A DNA stretch of 46,784 nucleotides from Cryobacterium frigoriphilum (GTDB taxonomy: Bacteria > Actinomycetota > Actinomycetes > Actinomycetales > Microbacteriaceae). The notes below the pieces were generated by a model, which saw nothing but the letters and a program-made list of their open reading frames with translations, was not told the origin of the DNA and did not search any database. This document shows, one piece after another, positions 37,801-45,556 of this stretch (position 1 is its first letter; each line of letters begins with the position of its first letter). The position numbers and the translations under genes are program-made. Location: the NCBI RefSeq assembly GCF_004403305.1, contig NZ_SOHE01000085.1:1-46784 (forward strand), written 5' to 3'.

Positions 37801-39353
37801 GTGGCGGTCGTGATGCGCGACAACGAGCCGAGCACGTCGACGGATGCCTCACCCGTCGCGGCCCCGCTGGTCGCCGTCACAGCGGTCTGGCCGGGGGTGA
37901 CTCCGGCGAGGATACCGTCGGCGGAGACGGTCGCGAGGTTCGCGGCATCCGTCGCCCAAGTGGTGCCGGTGGCCTCGACCGGCGCGTTCGCCTCGTCGTG
38001 GCCGTCGGCGGTGAGGGTGCGGTGCAGGCCGGGGAAGACGCGGAGGGCGTGGTCGCCGGTGGTCTGCGCGGTGACGTTGAAACCGGTGAGGGTGCCGGAA
38101 CTCGGCTGGGAGAGAAAGAAGCCGAGACCATTGCCGTCGCGGCGCGGGTATCCGTCGGAGGGCGAATTCTGAACGGTGGAGAAGTCGTCACCGGCCTCGC
38201 GCACGTTGATCTGGCTGGAGCCGCCGCCGTCGGCGTTCGTCGCGTTGGCGGCGCCGAGCTCCTTCATGAACTGGCCCTGTTCGGTGAGGGTCATGCCGCG
38301 TGCGGTGGCGGATCGCCCGTCGAGCACGGCGAAGTAGGCAGTGGCACCGTCGGCACTGAAACCGACCATGGTGCGGGGGTGCAGTTCGGCGTTGTTGATC
38401 TGCTCGACGACACCGTCGGTGAGGATGCGGTGCCAGGCTCCGGCGGCTTCGCGCACCTCGAGGGCGCCCGCGTTGACCGCGTAGTCGATGAGAACGGTGT
38501 CGCCGGCGGCGAGGGTGGCCAGCTGGGTGGCGGCGGCGGTGCCGGCGTTGGCGACGAGTGCGATCACATTGTCGGGAAGCTGTCCGGCGCCAACGGTGTC
38601 GGAGACCGAGAGTACCGAGCCGTCGAGGGCCGAGATCTGTACCTCGATGCCGGCACCGGCGGCGAGCACCCGGGTGCGGGAGAAGCTGCCCCACTGCGCG
38701 TTGAAGAGGGTGAGGCCATCGCTCGGCATCGAGAAGACGTTGACGCCCGTGATCGGCAGGGACTGAGCGTCGAACGTGGCGGTGCCCTGCAACAGCAGGT
38801 CGACGAGGGAGCCCATGCCGTTCTCGTCGATGACGATGGAGGGGGCGGCGTCGGAGTTGCCCGACTTCAGGATCTCGCCGTCGCGCACACCCCAGCCGGC
38901 CGCGGCCCAGGAGTTGTTGATGTCGAAGCGGTCGAGGTTGATGCCGGCCAGGGCGCCGACGTCGTCGGTCATCTCGGTGACCGTCGCGCCGTCGCCGGCG
39001 ACGGTCGGCGGGGTTAGGTAGCCCACGCGCACGGTCTCGGCGCTGAGCTCGGCCTTGAGAATGTTGACCTGCTGCCAGCCCTTGGAGTCGAGGCGCTCGT
39101 ACTTCACGTGCACCAAACCCGGGGCGACCTGTGTGCGCTCGAGCTCGTTGATCACCGCGGTACCGCCGGCATCGAGGTTCATGCCGTCGATGGTGAGGGG
39201 TGTTGCGGACTGCACGTTCGCGGCGGCGTGTGCGGGAGTTGCCGGCACCGCCCAGAAGGTGCCGAGCGCGATGGCGGCGGTGGCCACCAGAGCAACGGCG
39301 CTCAGGCACGTTCGTCGTGGTATGACCGGCTTCGCAGCGATCCGTGCGGACAT
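34890..39353 (-). CDS. Multidomain surface protein: NAGPA-like glycosidase plus metallophosphoesterase
   Basis: This 1487-residue secreted protein has a signal peptide (about 1-42, ending PAHAA). A phosphodiester-glycosidase (NAGPA-like) domain ends near residue 400 with VGFSADGATAYFAVLDGRS and ADGGGSSQINVRE. Big-like beta domains follow, then a carbohydrate-binding-like domain (DDFSDISGWT..GSASIRLNYD). The calcineurin-type metallophosphoesterase spans about 795-1020, with MSDAQF, NGDLVDEG, PGNHEI, VSHMPT and AGHVGAFH. Two Ig-like repeats (QWLRNGEAITGAT and QWLRDGEVIAGAE) and a tail LSSTGFEAGD + membrane helix + RRRR resemble a sorting signal. It may trim phosphodiester-linked cell-surface glycans. 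ATG 39353 has a GGGGGA ribosome site; an upstream ATG at 39389 is less likely. Confidence 0.85.
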   Translation of the reverse strand: MSARIAAKPVIPRRTCLSAVALVATAAIALGTFWAVPATPAHAAANVQSATPLTIDGMNLDAGGTAVINELERTQVAPGLVHVKYERLDSKGWQQVNILKAELSAETVRVGYLTPPTVAGDGATVTEMTDDVGALAGINLDRFDINNSWAAAGWGVRDGEILKSGNSDAAPSIVIDENGMGSLVDLLLQGTATFDAQSLPITGVNVFSMPSDGLTLFNAQWGSFSRTRVLAAGAGIEVQISALDGSVLSVSDTVGAGQLPDNVIALVANAGTAAATQLATLAAGDTVLIDYAVNAGALEVREAAGAWHRILTDGVVEQINNAELHPRTMVGFSADGATAYFAVLDGRSATARGMTLTEQGQFMKELGAANATNADGGGSSQINVREAGDDFSTVQNSPSDGYPRRDGNGLGFFLSQPSSGTLTGFNVTAQTTGDHALRVFPGLHRTLTADGHDEANAPVEATGTTWATDAANLATVSADGILAGVTPGQTAVTATSGAATGEASVDVLGSLSRITTATQVVTLEAEGSSTALDLVGHDEQGFTAPIEAADVTVSNSNPAAFAVEAQADGRFLVTATATEGTATLAFAAGGQSVEVAVSVPLEVRVIDDFSDISGWTTAQDRAAVGSIEAGEGHEGSASIRLNYDFTDSTGTRGRYAVAPGAVSGGTGGIDIPGRPQKLSVWIKGDGNGSLLRLQVMQANGVRNWIDGPDGSQSLHATWTGWQRVDFLVPETFTFPLKLERIRVLETVAAKQYTGSLEFSKIYAYLPPDGIVAPDVERPTDAIVTETGGTDDEELRVAVMSDAQFVARDPDSYQVTGARTALQEIVAEQPDVLLINGDLVDEGSAADFELAREILDEELAGVEFPWYYVPGNHEIMGASIDNFRAAFGATSNVFDVDGTRFITTSSATGLLRSDFAQVKQTREQLDAAAADPSVTGVLFVSHMPTNDPLPSKSSQLSDRNEAAMVDDWLQDFRAESGKSAAYVAGHVGAFHTSSIDGVPYVINGNSGKGPATSPDNGGFTGWTMLGIDPAQGEWADATEPWLEVETKPRIDAGTLSLTAPESLIVGDAGPLSAEFRQDSGHDERTVPAAWPVSTQWAGAGVFIGAATDAPAGTIIAADPEAGTVTAVSGGTAELRVTVRAETVSQAITVSLRELDLGDARIDLTGMPKVGSPLTAVQTGWSTPEGAELGIQWLRNGEAITGATGASYLPTATDVDQTLSVRATVTQAGYSPAVIAASAMTIGTGDLELQQAPTLSGAGALGAALTVAPGTWNTATSMTYQWLRDGEVIAGAETETYTVTGDDGARSLSARVTASAAGYGSATVTTAAVTIDREPLITQPRSPLTDADLVAGNAGGVSMRVVAGVATITVPGSGEGDWVSVQGFSVATPLGWHQIINGAITVDVSGFAPGAHKIAIFDLRNELVGWAPFAVDVPGTPAPAAAAGSRATASELSSTGFEAGDTITAVVLLLLLGGGFLLVQRRRRSAATR

Positions 39354-39445
39354 GGCAATTCCCCCAATTGTCGGCGTGCGAGCGAGCACGCGTTGACATC
39401 CTGTGGGTTGTCCATGACGCGACCATGGACGGCCGATGAACGGGC

Positions 39446-39533
39446 CGTACCATTCGACGGAGTTCAGGCCCGAAAAGGGTGTTTTGCGCCGGGAAAGACC
39501 GTTTTCGGGGGGTGGATGCCGTCGAATGGTACG
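39446..39533. repeat. 88-bp CGTACCATTCGACGG element, copy 2
   Basis: Perfect 15-bp terminal inverted repeats. It lies 44 bases 3' of the SGNH hydrolase stop and about 90 bases upstream of the large fusion gene. Confidence 0.95.
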
Positions 39534-39576
39534 GGGGCGGCCGGGTGGGGCATCCGTTTGTGGATGGAGTGCGGGG

Positions 39577-40326
39577 TCAGCCCTGGTTCAGGACCAGACC
39601 GGGCAGCTGCTCGCTCGCGGCCTGGCCCATGAGCAGCGCGCCGGCCTGGTTCGCGTGGGTGCCGTCGGCGGTGAGAGTGGGGGCCCAGCTGCCGTCGCCC
39701 GCGGTGACCACGGAATACAGGTCGAGAACGGGGATCGCGCGGAACGCGGCGCTCTGCCGGATGAGTTCGTTGAGCTCGATGACGGCCTCGGGTCGGGGCG
39801 TCGACGGCGGAACGAGCGCTGCTATGGGCTGGGCGCCGCGGGCGCGGATGGCCGCCCACAGGTCTTCGAGCTCGGTCACCGTGGCCGAGGGCGCCTGATC
39901 GCCCAGCAGATTATTCGTGCCGGCCTGAACGATGACGAAGCCGCCGTGTGCCGTCGCCTCGTCGATGCGCTCCGTCAGCGCGAGGGCGGATGCGCCGGGC
40001 TGCGATGCGAAGGCGCCCCGCGCGATACCGGGCGTTGTTGCGTCCCAGACGGCCAGGCGCCACCACGAATGGATCTCGGAGGCATGCGAGTCGCCGAGCA
40101 CGGACACGGGCACCGGTGCGGAGACGATGGGGGTGGGCTCCGGGGTGGAGATGGGCGCGGCGGTCGGCGTTGCCGTCGGGGACAACTCCTGCGTTTCGGC
40201 CTGCGACGTGCTCTGCTGTGCTGCTACAACAACCACCGCCAGGGTGACGACGCCGAGTGCGGCCGCCACGGCGAGTGCCTTCAGCACCCTTTGGCGCCCT
40301 GTTTTCGGATCGTGATGTGTGCGCAC
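39577..40326 (-). CDS. Secreted SGNH/GDSL-type hydrolase
   Basis: This 249-residue protein has an N-terminal membrane anchor or signal (about residues 15-37), a Thr/Pro-rich linker, then an SGNH fold: VSVLGDSHASEIHSWW (block I, catalytic Ser), IVQAGTNNLLGD (block III Asn) and TADGTHANQAGALL (block V Asp-His). It probably removes or transfers acyl groups on extracytoplasmic substrates such as modified glycans. The GTG start is preceded by TATGCT and six bases (leaderless pattern). Its neighbours are surface proteins on the same strand. Confidence 0.88.
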   Translation of the reverse strand: MRTHHDPKTGRQRVLKALAVAAALGVVTLAVVVVAAQQSTSQAETQELSPTATPTAAPISTPEPTPIVSAPVPVSVLGDSHASEIHSWWRLAVWDATTPGIARGAFASQPGASALALTERIDEATAHGGFVIVQAGTNNLLGDQAPSATVTELEDLWAAIRARGAQPIAALVPPSTPRPEAVIELNELIRQSAAFRAIPVLDLYSVVTAGDGSWAPTLTADGTHANQAGALLMGQAASEQLPGLVLNQG

Positions 40327-40444
40327 TCGGACAGCATACGTTGCGCACCTGACGATGGGGTGCCCGCAGATGCGTGTTGTGGAGCGAGTTCGTTCGGCGG
40401 CCGGACGCGGGGTGGTCGCGCGGCGCGCGGGGCATACTTAAGGG

Positions 40445-40594
40445 GTGGTTCATGAGATTGCCGCGCTGGTGCGCGCCTGGTGGCGTCGTCGCCGCAACCG
40501 CTGTGTGCGGTGCGGGCGTGGCCTTGAGAACAGCCGGATGCGGCGCTGGTGCTCCGACGAGTGTGAAGACTACTGGGTGCAGGACAGCCTGTAG
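40445..40594 (+). CDS. 49-residue four-Cys zinc-finger protein
   Basis: The small frame starts at GTG and encodes a basic N-terminal helix (RAWWRRRRNR), then CVRC (residues 20-23) and RRWCSDECEDYW with Cys36 and Cys40. The four Cys form one predicted zinc site. CATACT and six bases precede the GTG, suggesting leaderless expression; an in-frame TAA just upstream limits the start. A degraded relative lies at 1384-1488. The conserved RRWCSDEC core across two loci supports a real gene family. The function is unknown; the very basic N-terminus would suit nucleic-acid binding. Confidence 0.6.
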   Translation: MVHEIAALVRAWWRRRRNRCVRCGRGLENSRMRRWCSDECEDYWVQDSL

Positions 40595-40601
40595 GGCGGG
40601 G

Positions 40602-40760
40602 TTAGCCCGGCGGGCGCGTGGGGTCGTCGGTGCTGCGGGGCGGGGCTGCCGGCTCCGGCGGGTCGCCGGCGATGGTGGCGTCGATGTGGTCGTACATGGC
40701 GTCGAGTGGGCCGCTGACCTCGGCGGCGAACCAGGCGCGGAGTGTGCGGCGCTCAGCCAT
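40602..40760 (-). CDS. Small hypothetical protein
   Basis: The 52-residue frame begins MAERRTLRAWFAAEVSGPLD and continues AMYDHIDATIAG with a Pro-rich tail. The composition is protein-like and the N-terminal 30 residues could be helical. There is no clear ribosome site and no recognised family. It converges with the zinc-finger gene, with stops 8 bases apart. This is a tentative call. Confidence 0.4.
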   Translation of the reverse strand: MAERRTLRAWFAAEVSGPLDAMYDHIDATIAGDPPEPAAPPRSTDDPTRPPG

Positions 40761-40929
40761 GCCGGCACGGGGACTCGGGCGTGCCGTTGCCGTGGCTCGC
40801 GGCTGTGTGACGCGTCATTGACTGGCTCCCAACGAATCGGTGCTCGTGGATTCGTTGAGGTTAGCTCATGGACGAGGCGGCGCCATAGGGGGCGGGGCAC
40901 ATTCGCAGGGTGGAGGCGGGGCATCCGCT

Positions 40930-40999
40930 TGTCGATAAAAGTCAGCCCTGAGCGAGGCTCTAAAGAGGGGTTCCTCGCTCACGGCTGACTCTTATCGAT
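40930..40999. repeat. TGTCGATAA hairpin, copy 7 (shortened)
   Basis: A 70-bp version with a reduced loop. Its right arm overlaps the stop codon of the isomerase gene, so the repeat itself supplies that TAA. Confidence 0.9.
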
Positions 41000-42071
41000 G
41001 CGCCGGAACTGGTGCGAGCGTCGCGCCGAGTACGGCGTCGGCGTTTTTGAGCACAGTGGCCGCGATCTCGAGGCCTTCGATGCGGCCGAGGGAGACGTCT
41101 TCATGCTCGATGTTGACCGCCATGTTGGGGTCAACCTCGTGCAGGGCGCGCAGGAACTCGGTCCAGAACGCGGTGTCGTGGCCCTTGCCGAGCGCCACGA
41201 AGTCCCACGCGGACTCCTTCGGCCACTCGTTGCCCCATTCGTCGTCGCCGAGGTTGGTGCGATCTTCGTCGGCGCGCAGCTTGCGGAACCGGTTGTCGAG
41301 CACGCCGTAGACGGCCGCGGCGGGGTTCATACGAATATCCTTCGCGGCCGCGTGCAACACCAGAGGGCCGAGGTTGCGCACGACGGCGACCGGGTCCATC
41401 TGCTGCCAGAAGAGGTGGCTTGCGTCGAGTTCGACGCCGATATTGGTGGCGCCGGTGCGCTCCACGAGTTCGCGGATGCCGGCCGGATTGAACACGAGGT
41501 TCTGCGGGTGCAGTTCGAGGGCGACCTTCACGCCGTGGTCGCGCGCAAGCTGGTCAATCTCAGACCAGAGTTTCGCCGCCACGTTCCACTGGTAGTCGAG
41601 CTGATCGAGCGAGCCGGAGTTCCAGGCGTTCACGATCCAGTTGGGGCGCGTCGCCCCCGGCTCGCCGCCCGGCAGCCCCGACATCGTCACGACTCGGGTC
41701 TGGCCGAGCGCGGACGCCGCCCTGATCGAACGACGGATGTCCTGGGCATGCTTCAGTCCGATGGCCGGATTCGGGTGCAGTGGGTTTCCGTTGCAGTTGA
41801 GACCGGCGATTTCGACGCCGGTGCCCTCGAAAATCGCGAGGTAGTCGGCGGCCGCCGAGGGGTTCGCGATGATCTCGTCCAGGTTTGGGATGTGCACCGG
41901 CGGCAGGAATCCGCCCGAGTTGATCTCGAGGCCGGTGAGGCCGAGTGAGGCGACGACGCCGATTGCCTCCGGCAGGGAGCGGTCGTGCAGGATCGCGTTG
42001 TAGACACCGAGTTTCATGGTGCCGTGACTGTCGGGGCCGGCTGCGTTGCTGCCGCCGCTGTGGTGTCGCAC
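40992..42071 (-). CDS. Sugar-phosphate isomerase/epimerase (xylose-isomerase-like TIM barrel)
   Basis: The product has up to 359 residues. MKLGVYNAILHDRSLPEAI opens the barrel. ELHPQNLVF, GVELDASHLFWQQMDP, HAAAKD and NIEHEDVS carry the conserved metal-binding Glu, Asp, His and Glu of the AP-endonuclease-2 / IolE-like superfamily. Members isomerise or dehydrate sugars and inositols. GTG 42071 has GGGAG eight bases upstream; ATG 42017 (MKLG) is an alternative without a ribosome site. A strong promoter lies at 42121-42149. The sugar-type ABC importer 1.5 kb upstream suggests a shared catabolic theme. The stop codon falls inside a hairpin repeat. Confidence 0.85.
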   Translation of the reverse strand: MRHHSGGSNAAGPDSHGTMKLGVYNAILHDRSLPEAIGVVASLGLTGLEINSGGFLPPVHIPNLDEIIANPSAAADYLAIFEGTGVEIAGLNCNGNPLHPNPAIGLKHAQDIRRSIRAASALGQTRVVTMSGLPGGEPGATRPNWIVNAWNSGSLDQLDYQWNVAAKLWSEIDQLARDHGVKVALELHPQNLVFNPAGIRELVERTGATNIGVELDASHLFWQQMDPVAVVRNLGPLVLHAAAKDIRMNPAAAVYGVLDNRFRKLRADEDRTNLGDDEWGNEWPKESAWDFVALGKGHDTAFWTEFLRALHEVDPNMAVNIEHEDVSLGRIEGLEIAATVLKNADAVLGATLAPVPAHR

Positions 42072-42120
42072 ACGGGTGTCTCCCTTGACGGATGCCGCGC
42101 CTGGATGAAGCGCTCCCTAA

Positions 42121-42149
42121 AAGATACGGTCAACAGTATGTCCTGTCAA
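42121..42149 (-). promoter_or_regulatory. Sigma-70-type promoter of the isomerase gene
   Basis: On the minus strand TTGACA (42149-42144) and TATCTT (42126-42121) are separated by exactly 17 bases, about 50 bases before the GTG. A second TTGAC lies inside the spacer, giving a direct repeat that could bind a regulator. Confidence 0.7.
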
Positions 42150-42279
42150 TAGTTCAGGCGGCCGGATGGGGGGCGTGGTTCGGGGCGAGGCCAGTGCCCG
42201 TTAAGCTGGGGGCAGTCTGTCCTAATACAGACAATGGCTCGATCTGCGCTTGAACTACGTATATATAGGGGACTCCACC

Positions 42280-42804
42280 ATGGCACGACGTGTTTTCGCA
42301 GCGATTGCCCTGGGAGTCCTGGCTGTCTTCACGATGCCGCTGGCCGCGCAGGCGTCGGGCTACGTGCCCGCCGACAGCATCAGCGTCTCCGGAAATCCCG
42401 TCGCCGGCGGAACCGTCGCGGTCGACTTCGCCGCGGGCGCCTTCACCGCCGGGGAAGCGGTGTCATTCGCCGTCGACGGCGAGGGGGCAGTGACCCTCTC
42501 GGCCATACGCACCGCGACCGTGACCTTGGTGAAGTCCGCGACGACGACCGGCGCCGCGAGCGTCGACGTCACCCTGCCGGCGGATGCCTCCGGTTCATAC
42601 ACGACCACCGCGACCGGTCAGGTTTCCGGCTCGGTTGGCGTGGCCACGATCACCGTCACCGCAGCGGATGCCGGTTCCGGCCTCGCCGGAACGGGTTACG
42701 ACGCTCCCGTGCTGCTGATCTGGGCCGGTGCCGGCGCGCTGATTCTGGGCGTGGCACTCGTCGTGGTGCTGACCATGCTGCGTCGCAAGCGCGCCGCGGA
42801 GTAG
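42280..42804 (+). CDS. LAGTG-anchored secreted cell-wall protein
   Basis: This 174-residue protein has a signal peptide (about 1-26, ending AAQAS), a beta-rich Ala/Thr/Val domain (SISVSGNPVAGGTVAVDF and following), then LAGTG near residue 134, a hydrophobic helix (APVLLIWAGAGALILGVALV) and RRKR. This is a sortase signal of the LAxTG kind used by class E sortases in actinobacteria. No sortase gene is in the window. The ATG has AGGGGA seven bases upstream. The role is unknown; Ig-like adhesion is plausible. Confidence 0.8.
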   Translation: MARRVFAAIALGVLAVFTMPLAAQASGYVPADSISVSGNPVAGGTVAVDFAAGAFTAGEAVSFAVDGEGAVTLSAIRTATVTLVKSATTTGAASVDVTLPADASGSYTTTATGQVSGSVGVATITVTAADAGSGLAGTGYDAPVLLIWAGAGALILGVALVVVLTMLRRKRAAE

Positions 42805-42836
42805 CCGAGGGCGGCATCCGCTGTCTGCGTGAGCCG

Positions 42837-42923
42837 CGTACCATTCGACGGAGAGTGGCACCGGAATCCGCGATTCCGGGCCCAAACCGTGCGTTTTCGA
42901 GCTGAACTCCGTCGAATGGTACG
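42837..42923. repeat. 87-bp CGTACCATTCGACGG element, copy 3
   Basis: It lies between the convergent stops of the wall protein (33 bases away) and the HAD-like gene (9 bases away). It has 15-bp perfect terminal inverted repeats and an internal GGAATCC-GC-GATTCC hairpin. The position suits a bidirectional 3'-end element. Confidence 0.95.
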
Positions 42924-42931
42924 GGCCGGGT

Positions 42932-43399
42932 TCAGAGGGCGGCGACGAAGGCGGTGACCGCGTCGAGGTGCTCTGGCGCGAGGCCGACGCGGGGCTCGGG
43001 GTGCACGAGCAGTGTCGGGTAGGGCTGCGCGGCGGCCCAGTCGACGGCGTCGGGGCGCAGCAGATCATCGATCCAGACCACGGCAGTCGGCGGCTCGTCT
43101 TGCCGGGCCAGCCAGCGCGCGATCCAGTGCAGCTTCGGCGTCGGGGCCGGCGCCCGCGGATCGACGTGCAGGTCGCGCGGAAAGGCGATGCCCTCGGTCG
43201 CGCTCGGCAGCTCGAGATCCCGGGTGAGGTGAAAGGTGTGGGTCGGCGACCAGGTCGTCGCCCAGACGATGTCGCCGAGCGCGGCGAGCCGCTGCACGAG
43301 CAGCGCGCGGGCGGGGCTGAGCACGAGTCGCGGATGCTGCGCCACCGGGTTCAGCACCCCGTCGACGTCGAGCAGAATCAGCACACGGGGAGGAGTCAT
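42932..43399 (-). CDS. Small HAD-like protein
   Basis: This 155-residue protein has the HAD motif I LLDVDGVLNP with nucleophile Asp, motif II in VWATTW, a Lys in PKLHWI, and VVWIDDLLRP as the motif IV acidic pair. There is no cap domain. Such small actinobacterial HAD proteins are annotated as hydrolases, but their substrates are unknown. It is separated from the ABC importer genes by a palindrome, a G-rich tandem repeat and a half hairpin. Confidence 0.8.
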   Translation of the reverse strand: MTPPRVLILLDVDGVLNPVAQHPRLVLSPARALLVQRLAALGDIVWATTWSPTHTFHLTRDLELPSATEGIAFPRDLHVDPRAPAPTPKLHWIARWLARQDEPPTAVVWIDDLLRPDAVDWAAAQPYPTLLVHPEPRVGLAPEHLDAVTAFVAAL

Positions 43400-43505
43400 C
43401 CGTTCAGCCTACGGCCGGGGCGAGGGGCGCGGCATTCGCTGGCCCACGCGGATGTCGCCGGCCGGCCCCGCCTCTTGGCCCCGGTCTGTCTCGCGGCGCA
43501 GGTTC

Positions 43506-43543
43506 GATTCGCGGGCGCAGTATAGAAACTGCGCCCGTGAATC
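43506..43543. repeat. GGGCGCAGT-type palindrome, copy 2
   Basis: GATTCGCGGGCGCAGT and ACTGCGCCCGTGAATC form a 16-bp stem with one mismatch and a 6-base loop. A CTAAGGTGCGCCCGG tail follows, as at 22846. Confidence 0.85.
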
Positions 43544-43555
43544 TAAGGTGCGCCC

Positions 43556-43587
43556 GGGGGTGCGGGGGTGCGGGGGTGCGGGGGTGC
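43556..43587. repeat. GGGGGTGC tandem repeat, 4 copies
   Basis: Four perfect 8-bp units, followed by a degenerate GGGGTTGC that leads directly into the half hairpin at 43594. Confidence 0.95.
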
Positions 43588-43593
43588 GGGGTT

Positions 43594-43621
43594 GCTCGCT
43601 CACAGCTGACTCTTATCGACA
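43594..43621. repeat. Half of a TGTCGATAA hairpin
   Basis: Only the right arm remains (GCTCACAGCTGAC, then TCTTATCGACA). The left arm is replaced by the GGGGGTGC repeat. It lies 13 bases beyond the stop of the ABC ATPase gene. Confidence 0.85.
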
Positions 43622-43634
43622 GGTAGCGACGGGA

Positions 43635-44447
43635 TCAGGCCTCCGGGCCGGGGGCTGGGCGCTCGAGCTCGTGGGCGAGGGCCTCGAGTTCGGCGCCGCC
43701 GGCCATCAGTGCCGTCATCTCGGCGAGGCTCAGCTCGTTTTTCGGGAACAGACCGAGGCTCGTGCCGTGCTCGAGCAGCAGAAACCGGTCGCCGACCGGG
43801 TAAGCGTGGTGCGGGTTGTGCGTGATGAAGACCACGCCGAGGCCGCGGTCTCTGGCCTGGGCGATGTAGCGCAACACGACTCCGGACTGCTTGACCCCGA
43901 GGGCCGCGGTCGGCTCGTCGAGGATCACGACACTCGCCCCGAAGTACACCGCGCGGGCGATGGCGACGGACTGTCGTTCGCCGCCCGACAGGGTACCGAT
44001 GGGCTGGTCGACATCCCGTAAGCGGATGCCCATCTTGGCCAATTCTGTGTGCGTGAGGTGGCGCATCCGTCGGGAATCGAGCTGGCGGAAGGGGCCGGAC
44101 CTGAGCTCGGCGCCGAGGAAGAAGTTGCGCCAGACCGGCATCAGGGGCACGACGGCGAGGTCCTGGTAGACGGTCGTGATGCCGAGGGAGAGGGCCGCGC
44201 GCGGGCTCGCGAACGTGACAGGGGTGCCGTGGGCGAGGAGTTCGCCCTCGGTGTGTGCGTGAACCCCGCTGAGGATCTTGATGAGCGTGGACTTGCCGGC
44301 ACCGTTGTCGCCGAGCACGCAGAGCACCTCGCCGGCGCTGATCGTGGCGTTCACGCCGTGCAGGGCGCGCACCGGACCGTAGGATTTGCCGATGTTGCGT
44401 GCCTCGAGGATCGGGGCCGGGGCTGGAGCGGGGGCTAGCGCGCTCAT
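43635..44447 (-). CDS. Sugar-type ABC importer ATP-binding protein
   Basis: This 270-residue ATPase has Walker [11 protein letters not shown]-loop [10 protein letters not shown], signature [14 protein letters not shown], Walker [13 protein letters not shown] and switch ITHNPH. It is a single-domain relative of the RbsA/XylG group, which are usually duplicated (about 500 residues); single-domain forms are common in actinobacterial sugar and inositol importers. The ATG overlaps the permease stop by four bases (ATGA), fixing the start. It is the last gene of the three-gene operon. Confidence 0.92.
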   Translation of the reverse strand: MSALAPAPAPAPILEARNIGKSYGPVRALHGVNATISAGEVLCVLGDNGAGKSTLIKILSGVHAHTEGELLAHGTPVTFASPRAALSLGITTVYQDLAVVPLMPVWRNFFLGAELRSGPFRQLDSRRMRHLTHTELAKMGIRLRDVDQPIGTLSGGERQSVAIARAVYFGASVVILDEPTAALGVKQSGVVLRYIAQARDRGLGVVFITHNPHHAYPVGDRFLLLEHGTSLGLFPKNELSLAEMTALMAGGAELEALAHELERPAPGPEA

Positions 44448-45556
44448 GCTGTGGCTCCGACGCGCTTGCGCACGGAGAGGTTGACGAGCACGGCGAGCAG
44501 CAGCATGCCGCCGAGAAAGGCCTTGAGCCAGTTGTTGTCCCACTGCGCGAACACGATTCCCTGCAGCGTCATGCCGTAGATCAGGGCGCCGAGCGCGGCG
44601 CCGACGGCCGATCCGTATCCGCCGGTCAGCAGGCATCCGCCGACGACCGCGCAGATGATGTAGACGAATTCCTGGCCGATGCCGGTCGTGGCCTGCACGG
44701 TGGAGACGTCGAAGAGCATGAGCATGCCGACCAGCCAGCCGGCGCCGGCGGTGGTCATGAAGAGGCCGATTTTGACCTTCAGTACCGGCACGCCCATCTG
44801 GCGGGCGCTCGGCAGGGCGCCGCCGACGGCGAAGATCCAGTTGCCGGTGCGGGTGCGAATGAGCACCCAGGTCGCGAGTGCGATCACGGCAAACCACCAC
44901 AGTACGGCGACCTTGAGGTCGAGGCCGAGCACGGGGATTGTCGATCCGAACAGGTGTTTAACCGCGTCAAAGAACGGTACCTGCGCCATGCCCTGAATGA
45001 CGACCGAGCCGGTGATGAGCTTGGTGACGGCGAGGTTCACGCCCTGCAAGATGAAGAACGTCGCGAGGGTCACGATGAAGCTCGGCAGGCCGGTTTTCAT
45101 GACGATGAGACCGTTCGCGGCGCCGATCGCGAGGGCCACCGCGAGGGCAACGAGCATTGCGATCCAGACGTTGAGACCCCACTGGGTGGTCAGGATGCCC
45201 ACGAGCAGGCCGGTCGTGCCGGTCATCGCGCCCGCGGACAGGTCGAATTCGCCGCCGATCATCAGCAGCGCGACGGCGACGGCCATGATGCCGAACAGGC
45301 TCGCGCTGTAGAGCCAGGTCGACACTCCGGCGGGCGAGAGAAACACATCCGTGGTCAGGGAAAAGAAGAGAAAGATGCCGAGCGCGGCCACGAGGGCGCC
45401 GAGTTCGGGGCGGCGCACCAGGTGGTGTACTGCGCCGGCGCGGTCCTCCGCGGGGTGGGTGTCTTCTCGCGAGAGCGGGTCAGTCGTCGGTATGAGCGGG
45501 TCTGACCGGCGATTCACCCGCTCTCGCGGCGCGGCGCGGCCCGGTGGGCGCGTCAC
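44444..45556 (-). CDS. Sugar-type ABC importer permease (RbsC-like)
   Basis: This 370-residue membrane protein of the BPD_transp_2 class has about ten hydrophobic segments after a charged 50-residue N-terminal extension. [14 protein letters not shown] near residue 100 and [21 protein letters not shown] near 305 are family hallmarks. It forms the channel for a ribose/xylose/inositol-like substrate delivered by the lipoprotein at 45553. Its GTG start overlaps that gene's stop by four bases, and its stop overlaps the ATPase start, so all three are translationally coupled. Confidence 0.92.
   Translation of the reverse strand: MTRPPGRAAPRERVNRRSDPLIPTTDPLSREDTHPAEDRAGAVHHLVRRPELGALVAALGIFLFFSLTTDVFLSPAGVSTWLYSASLFGIMAVAVALLMIGGEFDLSAGAMTGTTGLLVGILTTQWGLNVWIAMLVALAVALAIGAANGLIVMKTGLPSFIVTLATFFILQGVNLAVTKLITGSVVIQGMAQVPFFDAVKHLFGSTIPVLGLDLKVAVLWWFAVIALATWVLIRTRTGNWIFAVGGALPSARQMGVPVLKVKIGLFMTTAGAGWLVGMLMLFDVSTVQATTGIGQEFVYIICAVVGGCLLTGGYGSAVGAALGALIYGMTLQGIVFAQWDNNWLKAFLGGMLLLAVLVNLSVRKRVGATA

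Noticed and set aside
36114..39017. 967-codon plus-strand open frame
   Set aside because: It is the antisense of the strongly supported NAGPA-metallophosphoesterase gene; the composition is Gly/Arg/Val-biased and no motif is present. Such long antisense frames are expected at high GC.
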